A DNA stretch of 64,000 nt from Micromonospora zingiberis (lineage in GTDB: Bacteria; Actinomycetota; Actinomycetes; Mycobacteriales; Micromonosporaceae): assembly GCF_004331455.1 (NCBI RefSeq), contig NZ_SJJR01000004.1:186001-250000 (forward strand). Direction: 5' to 3'. Within the stretch, counting starts at the first letter, position 1, and each line of letters opens with the position of its first letter. The translations under genes and the position numbers were made by a program. Below, one piece after another: positions 25,582 through 33,930 of this stretch. The notes under the pieces are model-generated. The model worked only from the letters and a program-made list of their open reading frames with translations. It ran no database searches and was not told the DNA's origin.

Positions 25582-27269
25582 CGCAGCACCACCTCGGCGT
25601 ACGCGGATCGGGCGAGCAGGTCGCGGTGGCGTCCGACGGCCGCGACCCGGCCGGCGTGCACGAAGACGACCCGGTCGCAGCGGTCGAGCAGCGGTGCGCT
25701 GGTGGTGACCAGGACGGTGGCCCGCGCGTCGCCGGTGCGGTGCTCGCGTACCCCCTCGGCGATGGCGTGCTCGGTGACCGCGTCGACCGCCGTGGTGGGA
25801 TCGCGCAGCACGGTGATCGGCCGGTCGGCGAGCAGCGCCCGGGCCAGGGCGAGGCGCTGCCGCTGACCACCGGACAGGTCCAGCCCTCGGTCCAGCAGCT
25901 CCCGGTCCAGCCCTTCGTCGCCGTCGGCGAGCACGTCCACGCAGGCGGCGGCGATGCTCCGGCGTACCGCCGCGTCGTCGTGGTCGTCTCCGGTGTGCAG
26001 CACCTCGCGCAGCGTCGCGCCGAACAGGTCCACCGCGTGCGGCTCGACGAGCACGATCCGGCGCAGCGCGGCGACGTCGAGGTCGCGTACCGGCGTGTCG
26101 GCCAACGTCACCTCGCCCCGGTCGGGGTGCCGCCCCCCGGCCAGCAGTTCGGTGATGCCGTCGGCGGTGACCGTCTGCTCGGTGACGACACCGAGCAACT
26201 CGCCGGGACGTACGGTGAGGCTGACGCCGTCCAGGCCCGGGGCGTGCACGTCGTCGAGGACCAGCGCGCCCGGCCGCGCCGCCGCGCCGCCGGACGGGGC
26301 CGGCTCGGGTGCGGCGAGCACCTCGGCCACCCGGGCCGCGCTGGCCCGGGCGGTCGCCAGCCGGAAGACGCAGTCGGCGAGGTTGAGCACCGGGTCGCTG
26401 ATGAACGTCGCCAATCCGACGATGGTGATGAGTTCACCGACGGTGATCCGCCCCTGTAGGGCGAACCAGCCGGCCAACGCCGCCACCACCGTGACCAGCA
26501 GGCCGGTGGTGAACGTCGACACGCCGACGAAGGTGGCGCCGGCCCGGACCGCGCCGAGGTTGGCCCGCAGCGACGTACGGCTGGCCGCCCGGTAGCGGCG
26601 GGCGGCCTCGTCGACCCCGCCGAACCCGCGCAGCGGCCGGAGCCCGCGCAGCAGGTCGGACGCGGTCGCGGCGGCCCGACCGATGGCCTGTTGCTGTGCC
26701 GAGGTGTGCCGCTCCACCACCGGCCCGAGGGCGTTGAGCCCGAGCACCAGCAGCGGAACGCCCACCACCAGCCCGAGCCCGAGCGACCAGTCGATGCGCA
26801 GCAGCACCACCGTCGCCACGGTCAGGCCGATCAGCGCGGACACCATCCGGCTGCCCAGCTCCAGCATTTCGGCGGCGGCCTGGGTGTCGGAGGTCGCGAT
26901 CGACAGCAACTCCCCGTTCTGGCGGTTGGTCCGGATTCCCCGTCCGGTGAGCACCCGCCTGACCACCTGCATCCGCAGGCTGTGCGACTCCTGGACCACC
27001 GCCTTGGACAGGAACCAGAACCCGAACCGCCAGCCCATGGTGAGCGCGACGAAGAGGGCGAAGATCCCCAGCACCGACCAGGCCATCGCCGTGGTCGACC
27101 CGGTTCCCACGGCCTGGTCGATGACCACGCCGATGGCCACCGGTACGAGCGCCTCGCACACCTGGTGCAGTGACCAGAATCCGGCGCACAACGCCGTGTC
27201 GCGGCGTTGGCGCCGGAACATGCCGCCGATCAGGCGGCCGGTCGGTGCCGGTGCAGGGGAGTCCGTCAT
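25578..27269 (-). CDS. ABC exporter-type half-transporter A (intact signature, degenerate Walker motifs)
   Basis: A 563-residue half-transporter, first gene of the operon. Six transmembrane helices occupy residues about 25-300. In the nucleotide-binding domain the Walker A position reads GVVTEQTVTADGITE (360-374) with no Lys-Ser/Thr, Walker B is PITVLRDPTTAVD with Arg in place of Asp, the Q-loop Gln is replaced (LVEPHAV), and the H-loop reads TTSAPLL without His. By contrast the signature DLSGGQRQR (from 464) is perfect. It can therefore only complete the ATP site of its partner. The ATG at 27267-27269 follows an IdeR-type iron box 17 bases upstream. Confidence 0.9.
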   Translation of the reverse strand: MTDSPAPAPTGRLIGGMFRRQRRDTALCAGFWSLHQVCEALVPVAIGVVIDQAVGTGSTTAMAWSVLGIFALFVALTMGWRFGFWFLSKAVVQESHSLRMQVVRRVLTGRGIRTNRQNGELLSIATSDTQAAAEMLELGSRMVSALIGLTVATVVLLRIDWSLGLGLVVGVPLLVLGLNALGPVVERHTSAQQQAIGRAAATASDLLRGLRPLRGFGGVDEAARRYRAASRTSLRANLGAVRAGATFVGVSTFTTGLLVTVVAALAGWFALQGRITVGELITIVGLATFISDPVLNLADCVFRLATARASAARVAEVLAAPEPAPSGGAAARPGALVLDDVHAPGLDGVSLTVRPGELLGVVTEQTVTADGITELLAGGRHPDRGEVTLADTPVRDLDVAALRRIVLVEPHAVDLFGATLREVLHTGDDHDDAAVRRSIAAACVDVLADGDEGLDRELLDRGLDLSGGQRQRLALARALLADRPITVLRDPTTAVDAVTEHAIAEGVREHRTGDARATVLVTTSAPLLDRCDRVVFVHAGRVAAVGRHRDLLARSAYAEVVLR

Positions 27270-27285
27270 CCGCGCCTCGCTTCTG

Positions 27286-27305
27286 AAGTTAGGCAAGCCT
27301 AACTT
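27286..27305. promoter_or_regulatory. IdeR/DtxR-type iron box upstream of the ABC operon
   Basis: AAGTTAGGCAAGCCTAACTT is a near-perfect 20-base palindrome whose core TTAGGCAAGCCTAA fits the DtxR/IdeR consensus (TTAGGTTAGGCTAACCTAA). At 17-36 bases before the start codon it would cover the promoter, so iron-replete conditions should repress the transporter. Confidence 0.85.
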
Positions 27306-27363
27306 GTCGCGCCGGCAAGCTGAACGGGTGGTGGCGACCGCGACGACGCCCCGAACGGCACGC

Positions 27364-27391
27364 CGCCCGTCCGGTGACGACCGGACGGGCG
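27364..27391. terminator. Hairpin terminator after the acidic secreted-protein gene
   Basis: A perfect 11-bp stem, CGCCCGTCCGG with CCGGACGGGCG, loop TGACGA. It lies 22 bases beyond the stop codon of the leftward gene at 27413 and before the promoter of the ABC operon. Confidence 0.85.
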
Positions 27392-27412
27392 ACGTCGGCT
27401 GCCTTGCCGAGG

Positions 27413-28885
27413 TCAGCAGAGCCCGTTGCAACCGCCGGGGTTCGGTGGCGGCCCGCTCAGCCACGGCTGCGGCTGGCCGGGTACGTGCTCCGGCTGTGCC
27501 CCGGTGATCCGTGGCTCGGAGAAGACCGTGTTGTACGCGTTGGCGGTGTCGTCGACGTAGATGATGCCGGTCAGCTTGTTCTCCGGAATGGTGCCGTCGG
27601 CGTACTTCGGCGTCCAGTTGCGGACCGGCGTGATGTTCGTGCCGACGATCCGGGTGAACCCGTCGCTGCCGGTGAGGATGGACACCGCGTCACCGGTGTA
27701 GTCGGGGTCGACATAACCGTGATCACCCTCGGGATCGCCGTGTCCGCTGCCGTCGTCACCCCCGTCGTCGCCGTGTCCGCCGCCGGAGGAGTCGTCATCC
27801 CCGGAGTCGTAGTACATGTTGACGCCGTCGTCGCAGCTGCCGCTCGCGTCGCAGGTGGTGATGGTCTGGTTGCCGGAGGTGTGCGTCGAACTGTTGTAGA
27901 TGACCGACTCCGTCCTGATGGTGCCGACCTCCTTGCCGTCCTCGTCGTAGACGTGGTAGATCGTCTCCAACCAGGTGTCCAGCTTCCCGTTCGTCGAGTG
28001 GGTCTTCGACGTGGTCTCGCTGACCAGGCGTCCGTGCGGGTCCCAGACCGTGGTGGTCTCCTCGATGTAGCGGTCGCCGTCCTTGCCCCGCTCCTCGTAC
28101 TGGTGCAGGACGGTGTTGCCGCGCGAGTCGTCGGCGTTGAAGTGCTCCCGCACCGAACCGCCCGGCACCAGGTCGACGACGTCGCGGGACCCGTCGGCGT
28201 AGTGCAGCCGGTAGTCGAAGTCGTCGAACCAGCCGCCCTTCTCGGTCTTCACGACGCCGCCGTACGCGGCGGGGCTCTGCCCCGTCACGCCGGGGTCGTA
28301 CTCGACGAAGTGCGAGTCGAACGGAGTCAGCAGGCTGCCGGTCAGCGAGTCGCCGACGGACTGCGAGATCTTGCCACGGCCGATCGCGACGCCGTCCCGC
28401 CGCACCGACAGCTTCAACTCGTCGAACTGCTTGAGGTCGATGCCCAGCCGGGTGTAGGTGTCCTGCCGGACCGGCATCGCGAAGACACCGATGGCCGGCA
28501 GGTTCGTCGTCTCCTCCTTGAGCTTGAGAATCTCCGCCGGGAAGGCGAGGAAGCTGCCGCGTCCGTACGAGAAGGACGGCAACTTGTTGACCGAGGCCAG
28601 CTCGACCGCCACCTGAAGGCTCGGCGTGCTCTGTGGGTCGTGGGGGTCGGTGCCGGCGGCCAACTCGTCGGCGTCGCTGAAACCGTCCTTGTCGCTGTCG
28701 ACCACCCGCCAGGACAGGTAACAGCCGGTCGGGTCACAGATCCGGGCGTACGACAGCCGGGACCGCTCCGGCGCCTCCGTCGGCTTGTCGGCGGAAGCGG
28801 CGGTGCCGGTGGCGGTCAACGCGAGCGGTATGGCGAACAGTGGAGCGACGAGCATCGCCACTCTCTTGCGATTACGGAGGATCAT
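27413..28885 (-). CDS. Large acidic secreted protein with a thrombospondin-type-3-like calcium motif
   Basis: A 490-residue exported protein that I cannot place in a named family. The signal peptide (RKRVAMLVAPLFAIPLALTA) is followed near residue 62 by DSDKDGFSDADELAAGTDP, a DxDxDG calcium-binding loop of thrombospondin type 3 kind. The middle part (about 90-340) alternates polar and aromatic residues and includes short YD/RHS-like pieces such as WDPHGRLVSETTSK and HVYDEDGKEVGTI. A very acidic Gly/Asp/His linker (near 370-395) precedes a C-terminal domain ending GGCNGLC. Calcium-dependent folding outside the cell is likely. A hairpin follows it. Confidence 0.75.
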   Translation of the reverse strand: MILRNRKRVAMLVAPLFAIPLALTATGTAASADKPTEAPERSRLSYARICDPTGCYLSWRVVDSDKDGFSDADELAAGTDPHDPQSTPSLQVAVELASVNKLPSFSYGRGSFLAFPAEILKLKEETTNLPAIGVFAMPVRQDTYTRLGIDLKQFDELKLSVRRDGVAIGRGKISQSVGDSLTGSLLTPFDSHFVEYDPGVTGQSPAAYGGVVKTEKGGWFDDFDYRLHYADGSRDVVDLVPGGSVREHFNADDSRGNTVLHQYEERGKDGDRYIEETTTVWDPHGRLVSETTSKTHSTNGKLDTWLETIYHVYDEDGKEVGTIRTESVIYNSSTHTSGNQTITTCDASGSCDDGVNMYYDSGDDDSSGGGHGDDGGDDGSGHGDPEGDHGYVDPDYTGDAVSILTGSDGFTRIVGTNITPVRNWTPKYADGTIPENKLTGIIYVDDTANAYNTVFSEPRITGAQPEHVPGQPQPWLSGPPPNPGGCNGLC

Positions 28886-29007
28886 GAGCCGTACCGTCGC
28901 ACCCGCCGGGCCCGGCCCAGGTCACTGAGTCGGCAACCAGTCCGATCCCACCGTCGACCTGGGAAAGACCCCAGCTAGGGTGTGCCTGCTGAACCCGCCC
29001 GACGAAG

Positions 29008-30549
29008 GTGACGGACGTGGAGATCGACCGGCATGCCCATGGGCCGGAGGACGCCGACCGGCTGCTCGCCGCCGCCGACCGCGCCGGTGACCCGGTGACC
29101 GCCGCGCGACTGGTGGCCGAGGCATTCGTCGCGGTGTCCCGTACCGCCGACGCGGCCACCCTGCCGCCGATGGTCCGGCGACTGGCGATGCTGCGGGCCC
29201 GGTCGGCATTCCCGCAGGTCGAGCGCGAGCGCCGGCACCGCGAGGTCGAGTTCGTGTACCACGCCATCGCCTGCGCGGTCGGCGCCCGCACCGGCCGCCG
29301 GCTCGCCCGGCCCGAGCCGACCCACCAACGGCTGGCCGACCCGGACGAGGCGTTGCGCCTGTTCACCGCCGCCGGGCTGCACGACGACCCGCTGTACGTG
29401 GAGTGCGCGATGATCGCGATGCTCAGCGCGCAGCGACCCGACCAGGTCCGGCCGAACTTCGCCCACCTGGTCGAACCGTGGCTGGCGGACGGCATCGTGG
29501 ACCCGGCCCGCCGGGCGCGACTGACCACCATGCTGGGCATGGGCGACGCCTGGTCCGGTGACCTGCTGCGCGGCCGGGCCACGCTGCGCCGCGCGTACGG
29601 GTATGCCGTCGCGGCCGGGCGGCTCGACCTACAGGCCGAGATCGTCTCCTGGCTGGCCAAGTGTGAGGCGCTCTGCGGCGACCTCGCGGAGTCCCGGCGC
29701 CGGCTGACCGAGGCGCGGGTGCTCGCGGCCCGCTCCGGCTCCGCCTGGGTGGGGTTCCACATCGCCGAGTGCGCCGCCGCACTGCACCTGGCCAGCGGCG
29801 ACATCGACGCCTGGGTCGGCGTCATCGGGCGCCTCGTCGGCTCGGCGGTCGGCGCCAACTCGGGGCTGGTCTTCGAGCACCGCTGGGAGTTGGCCACGTA
29901 CCACGCGCTGCGCGGTGATGCCGGCGCCGCGCGGTCGGTCATCGAGTCCATTGCGGATCCACCGCTGGACTGGCCCGGCGCACCGGCGCTGCCCGCCTGG
30001 CGGGCGTGGATCGCCGACCCGGACGATCCGGCGGCGATGGCCTGGCTCGAACGGGCCCTGTCCGGGCTCAACCGGCCGGTGGAACGGCTGTCGCGGGCCC
30101 GGCTGGCCTGGTTGCTCGGCGCGCGGCACGCCCACGCCGGCCGCCGGGCCGACGCGATCCGGTTGCTGGAACTGGCCAGCAGCGAGTACGCGGCGACCGG
30201 CGCCGCCGGGCTGCTCGCCCGCGTCGCCGTCGACCTGCACGCGATCGCGGAACCGTTCGCCGCCGCCAGCGGGCCGCCGAAGCGCGCGGGCGACGTCCCC
30301 GACCCGGCCGGCGCCGACCCGGCACCGGTGACGTCCTCCGGTCCTACCGGCTCGTCGGGGCCCGCCGGTGTCGCGCTGACCGCCACCGAACGCCGGGTCG
30401 CCGCCGCCGTCGCCGAGGGACTGAGCAACCAGGAGGTGGCCGGGCGGCTGTCGGTGTCGGCCAAGACGATCGAGTTCCACCTCGGCAACATCTACCGCAA
30501 GCTCGGCGTACGCAACCGCACCGAACTCGTCCGCCACCTGTTGCGCTGA
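29008..30549 (+). CDS. LuxR-family regulator with TPR-like sensor region
   Basis: A 513-residue regulator. Residues about 450-513 form a LuxR/GerE helix-turn-helix, with LTATERRVAAAVAEGLSNQE, VSAKTIEFHLGNIYRKLG and RNRTELVRHLL as its helices. The preceding 400 residues are helical repeats of TPR type, rich in Ala, Arg and Asp, without a Walker A P-loop, so it is not a full LAL protein even though its architecture resembles the C-terminal half of one. A Ser/Gly/Pro-rich linker separates the domains. The start is the GTG at 29008; a second GTG three codons later is possible. Target genes are unknown. Confidence 0.87.
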   Translation: MTDVEIDRHAHGPEDADRLLAAADRAGDPVTAARLVAEAFVAVSRTADAATLPPMVRRLAMLRARSAFPQVERERRHREVEFVYHAIACAVGARTGRRLARPEPTHQRLADPDEALRLFTAAGLHDDPLYVECAMIAMLSAQRPDQVRPNFAHLVEPWLADGIVDPARRARLTTMLGMGDAWSGDLLRGRATLRRAYGYAVAAGRLDLQAEIVSWLAKCEALCGDLAESRRRLTEARVLAARSGSAWVGFHIAECAAALHLASGDIDAWVGVIGRLVGSAVGANSGLVFEHRWELATYHALRGDAGAARSVIESIADPPLDWPGAPALPAWRAWIADPDDPAAMAWLERALSGLNRPVERLSRARLAWLLGARHAHAGRRADAIRLLELASSEYAATGAAGLLARVAVDLHAIAEPFAAASGPPKRAGDVPDPAGADPAPVTSSGPTGSSGPAGVALTATERRVAAAVAEGLSNQEVAGRLSVSAKTIEFHLGNIYRKLGVRNRTELVRHLLR

Positions 30550-30585
30550 CCGCAGCGTGCCGATCGGTCGTCGCGCCGAACGCCG

Positions 30586-31665
30586 CTACGGGGCCAGCAC
30601 GAACGCCACCACGACCGCCGCGACCAGCGCCAGCGCGGCCAGCACCGCGAAGGCGATCTTGGCTCTGCTGTACGGGCGATCGCCGATGACCTCGCCGGTG
30701 CGGGCGTTGACCAGCACCTGGTACGAGCGTCCGTGGTGCAGGTACGCGGCGATCCACACCGGCAGCAGGAGCAGCTTGTACGTGACGTCCGAGTAGCTGG
30801 TGTCCACGGCGCTGACCCGCTGTTCGTCACCGCCGATGTCGGACCGGCAGTCCTGCTCGATTGCCTGTGCCATCCGGGTCTTCGCCGTGGCCAGTCCCGC
30901 CTCCGGCTCGGTGTCGTAGCGCAACGCGTGGTACCCGGCCAGGTAGTCCCCGTCGTAGGCGACCGCCTCGGTCAGTGGCCACGGGGCCAACTGGTCCAGT
31001 TGGTCGGCCGGCAGGTGCGTCGTGGCGGGTACGAGCACGTCGTCGAAGTCCCGGCGGACCGTGCCGTTCGCCGGGTGCCACCGGGTGTGCCGCACCTGCC
31101 GGGTGCGGACCTCCGCCTTGCCGTTCACCGTCACCGTGTACGTCTCGGCGACGTAGTAGTGCTCGCCGCGCTGGCCCTGGTAGTCCGAGACGGTCCGCGC
31201 GTCGAACGTCCAGTGCGGCAGGTACGTGCCCCTGAGCGTCTCCGCCTCGCTGACCTTCTTCAGGCTGTTCGGGGCGAACCAGCGGCTCCGGCACCAGGTG
31301 CTCAGCGCGGTGCGTACGCCGGACCGGTCCACGGTGAACGGCAGCACCGCCTCCGGCGCGATGAGTTCACCCGCCGCGTGCTGCGCCACCAGGGGAGCGG
31401 CGCAGAACTGGCAGCGCTGGGCGAGGGCGTCGCTCTCGGTCCGGGCGCCGCAGCCCGGACAGCCGAACACGTACGCGCCGACGCTGGCGGCCGGCTTGCG
31501 GGGCAGGGTGGCCAGCTGGGCGTACGCGTGTTCGCGTACCTCACGTCCGGCGGCGGCGATCTGCTGCCGGTGCCCGCAGTAGGGGCAGTGCAGCACCGTC
31601 GTGCCGGGTGCGTACTGCACCCGGGCACCGCAACCCCCGCAGCCGTACGACGGCGTGTCAGTCAT
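30586..31665 (-). CDS. Zinc-ribbon protein with C-terminal membrane anchor
   Basis: A 359-residue protein. Three Cys pairs lie near the N-terminus: YGCGGCGARVQY, LHCPYCGHRQQ and, further on, FGCPGCGART followed by QRCQFCAAP, giving two zinc ribbons. A central domain contains a TYLPHWTFDARTVSDYQG stretch and a His/Tyr-rich beta region. One hydrophobic helix at the very C-terminus (IAFAVLAALALVAAVVVAFVL) anchors it, preceded by another apolar stretch (LLLLPVWIAAYL). It resembles TFIIB-type zinc-ribbon proteins encoded beside SPFH-domain genes, as here, where the stop of the upstream SPFH gene is 28 bases away. Function unknown. Confidence 0.85.
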   Translation of the reverse strand: MTDTPSYGCGGCGARVQYAPGTTVLHCPYCGHRQQIAAAGREVREHAYAQLATLPRKPAASVGAYVFGCPGCGARTESDALAQRCQFCAAPLVAQHAAGELIAPEAVLPFTVDRSGVRTALSTWCRSRWFAPNSLKKVSEAETLRGTYLPHWTFDARTVSDYQGQRGEHYYVAETYTVTVNGKAEVRTRQVRHTRWHPANGTVRRDFDDVLVPATTHLPADQLDQLAPWPLTEAVAYDGDYLAGYHALRYDTEPEAGLATAKTRMAQAIEQDCRSDIGGDEQRVSAVDTSYSDVTYKLLLLPVWIAAYLHHGRSYQVLVNARTGEVIGDRPYSRAKIAFAVLAALALVAAVVVAFVLAP

Positions 31666-31693
31666 CGGCGTACCTTCCGATCCGGTGCCGGGG

Positions 31694-32806
31694 TCACTGG
31701 GGCGGCAGCGGCGGCGGCACGCTGGCCAGCACCGACGCCAGCTCCGGCAGTTGCCCGGCCGGCTGCCACTGCGCCATGCCGGCCCGCCAGACCAGCGTGT
31801 CCGGGCCCAGCGCGCCGGCACCCACCTGCGCGGCCAACCCACCGAGGTCGAACGGGCCCTGCCGCTGCCCGGCGACGCCGATGAACCACTGCGTCTGGTT
31901 CGGTAGCGGCGGCGGCTCGGCACCGCCCGGCGCCGTGGTGGCTGCCGTCTCGCCCGCCATGGACCTGGCCATCTGCTGGCCCATCGCCATGCCCATCCCC
32001 AGCCCGACGCCGGCACCCGCCTCGCCGCCCGGGTTCTTCGCGGCCTCCTCCAGGGCGGTGGCCGCCTGGTACCGGGTGAAGCGGTCCAGGTCGCCGACCG
32101 CGCCCATGCCGGTCCGCTTGTCCAGGGCCCGCTCCACCTCCGGCGGCACCGAGACGTTCTCGATGACGAACTTCGGGATGGCGATGCCGACCTCGGCGAG
32201 TTCGGCGGTCAGCACGTCGGCCAGCTGGCGCCCGATCGCGTCCTGGTGGGCCGCCAGGTCCAGCAGCGGCACCCCGGCCGTGGCCAGCGCGTTGCCGAGC
32301 CGGCCCACGATGAGCTGACGCAGGTACTCCTGGACCTCTTCGGTGCGGAACTGCGGATCGGTGCCGACCAGCTCCCGCAGCAGCCGCTGCGCGTCCACCA
32401 CCCGGGCCGCGTACGCGCCGAACGCCCGCAGCCGGACCACCCCGAACTCGGCGTCGCGCAGGATCACCGGGTTCTGGGTGCCCCACTTCATCTCGGTGAA
32501 CTGGCGGGTGTTGACGAAGTACACCTCGGCCTTGAACGGCGAGTTGAAGCCGTACTTCCAGCCCTTGAGGGTGGACAGGATCGGCAGGTTGCGGGTTTCG
32601 AGCGGGTACGTGCCGGGCGGGAAGGCGTCGGCGATCTGCCCCTCGTTGACGAACACCGCCGTCTGGGACTCGCGGACGACCAACTTGGCGCCCATCTTGA
32701 TCTCGTTCTGGTAGCGGGGGAAGCGCCAGACGATCGTGTCCCGGCTGTCGTCCAGCCATTCGACGATGTCCACGAACTCGCCCCGGAGCCGGTCCATCAG
32801 CCCCAT
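31694..32806 (-). CDS. SPFH-domain protein with C-terminal GYF_2-like domain
   Basis: A 370-residue protein of the YdjI/virion-core-like SPFH group. The SPFH region (about residues 20-220) includes LVVRESQTAVFVNEGQIAD, WGTQNPVILRDAEFGVVRL and IPKFVIENVSVPPEVERAL. A Gly/Met-rich linker (GLGMGMAMGQQMAR) leads to a short domain WFIGVAGQRQGPFDLGGLAA with WRAGMAQWQPA, which is the GYF_2 (DUF4339) pattern for binding Pro-rich partners. There is no signal peptide. It is upstream of, and probably co-transcribed with, the zinc-ribbon gene. Such pairs are thought to scaffold membrane-associated complexes; no specific role is established. Confidence 0.88.
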   Translation of the reverse strand: MGLMDRLRGEFVDIVEWLDDSRDTIVWRFPRYQNEIKMGAKLVVRESQTAVFVNEGQIADAFPPGTYPLETRNLPILSTLKGWKYGFNSPFKAEVYFVNTRQFTEMKWGTQNPVILRDAEFGVVRLRAFGAYAARVVDAQRLLRELVGTDPQFRTEEVQEYLRQLIVGRLGNALATAGVPLLDLAAHQDAIGRQLADVLTAELAEVGIAIPKFVIENVSVPPEVERALDKRTGMGAVGDLDRFTRYQAATALEEAAKNPGGEAGAGVGLGMGMAMGQQMARSMAGETAATTAPGGAEPPPLPNQTQWFIGVAGQRQGPFDLGGLAAQVGAGALGPDTLVWRAGMAQWQPAGQLPELASVLASVPPPLPPQ

Positions 32807-32979
32807 CGCGTCCCCCCAATGCCGAGATCATCTACGTGGCGGCGACGATAGCAACCCCGCGCCAGCTGCGGCTCCACCTGCCGTGCGGCGGGGTGACCCG
32901 CTCGGCGGAACCCGGGGCCCCCGAGTGGTGAGGGTGATCACCCGATATTCTCGCGCCGCTGCTGCGGGAGGAGATTCAC

Positions 32980-33930
32980 ATGTGGCCATTCAAGCGGCGC
33001 CGGCCGGAGCCGGTGCTGGTCGTCGACCCGTCGTACGGTGACCCGCGATCGCAGGCGTTGATCGACGCGCTGGGCGCGCGGGACTGGCGTACGGCCCGGG
33101 ACATCTTCGACGCCGCGCCCGACCCGGACGGCCGGGCCTTCCTGATGGAAGCCGCGGGCACGGTCGACGGCGTGCAGGACTGGATCGGCGAGTGGATCGC
33201 CGCCGAACCGCACTCGACGCTTCCGGTGCTGGTACGGGGCTGCCACGCGGTCCACTGGGCGTGGGAGGCCCGGGGCGCGAAGCGTGCCGAGTACACCAAG
33301 CAGGAGCAGTTTCGGGAGTTCGCCCGGCGGTTGCGCATCGCCGAGAACTCGTTGGACGAGGTGGTCGACCGCGATCCGGACGACGTGACCGCGCGGACCT
33401 GGCTGGTCACCTCCTCCCGGGGGCGGCAGGTCGACGCCGACGAGGCCCGCGCCCGCTTCGACGAGGTGGTCAAGCGGCATCCGACCCACCTGGTGGCGCA
33501 CGAGCAGCGGTTGCAGTACCTGTGCCCGAAATGGTTCGGCAGCGAGGACGAGATGTTCACCTTCGCCCGCCAGGCCACCGCGTCCGCCCCGGACGGCAGC
33601 CTGCTTCCGGAACTGCTGGCCGTCGCGCACATCGAGAAGTGGCTGCGCGAGCCGGCGGAGGACAGGTACATGATCGGCGACGAGGTGGCCGAGGACCTGC
33701 TGGCGGCGGCCGAGAAGTCGATCTTCCATCCGTCGTTCCAGCCCGGTCTCGGCTGGGTGCCCCGGGCGAGCGTGTTCGCGCTGGCCTTCGAGTTGGCCCA
33801 CGAGTTCGAAGCCGCGGCGCGGGTCTTCGAGCTGCTCGGTGACCGGGTCAGCGAGTGGCCCTGGATGTACGTGGGCGACCCGGTCGAGTCCTTCGTCCGA
33901 TCCCGGGACTGGGTGTACGAGAACCTCTAG
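32980..33930 (+). CDS. Helical-repeat protein of unknown function
   Basis: A 316-residue soluble protein without signal peptide. It is rich in helices with TPR-like spacing (for example ARRLRIAENSLDEVVDRDPD and ARARFDEVVKRHPTHLVAHE) and has conserved-looking aromatic pieces such as QYLCPKWFGSEDEMFTFAR and SEWPWMYVGDPVESF. It resembles actinobacterial proteins that carry a DUF4034-type region, though I cannot confirm that assignment. GGGAGGAG six bases before the ATG is one of the best ribosome sites in the window. Its stop overlaps by four bases the stop of the convergent YciO gene. Confidence 0.8.
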   Translation: MWPFKRRRPEPVLVVDPSYGDPRSQALIDALGARDWRTARDIFDAAPDPDGRAFLMEAAGTVDGVQDWIGEWIAAEPHSTLPVLVRGCHAVHWAWEARGAKRAEYTKQEQFREFARRLRIAENSLDEVVDRDPDDVTARTWLVTSSRGRQVDADEARARFDEVVKRHPTHLVAHEQRLQYLCPKWFGSEDEMFTFARQATASAPDGSLLPELLAVAHIEKWLREPAEDRYMIGDEVAEDLLAAAEKSIFHPSFQPGLGWVPRASVFALAFELAHEFEAAARVFELLGDRVSEWPWMYVGDPVESFVRSRDWVYENL

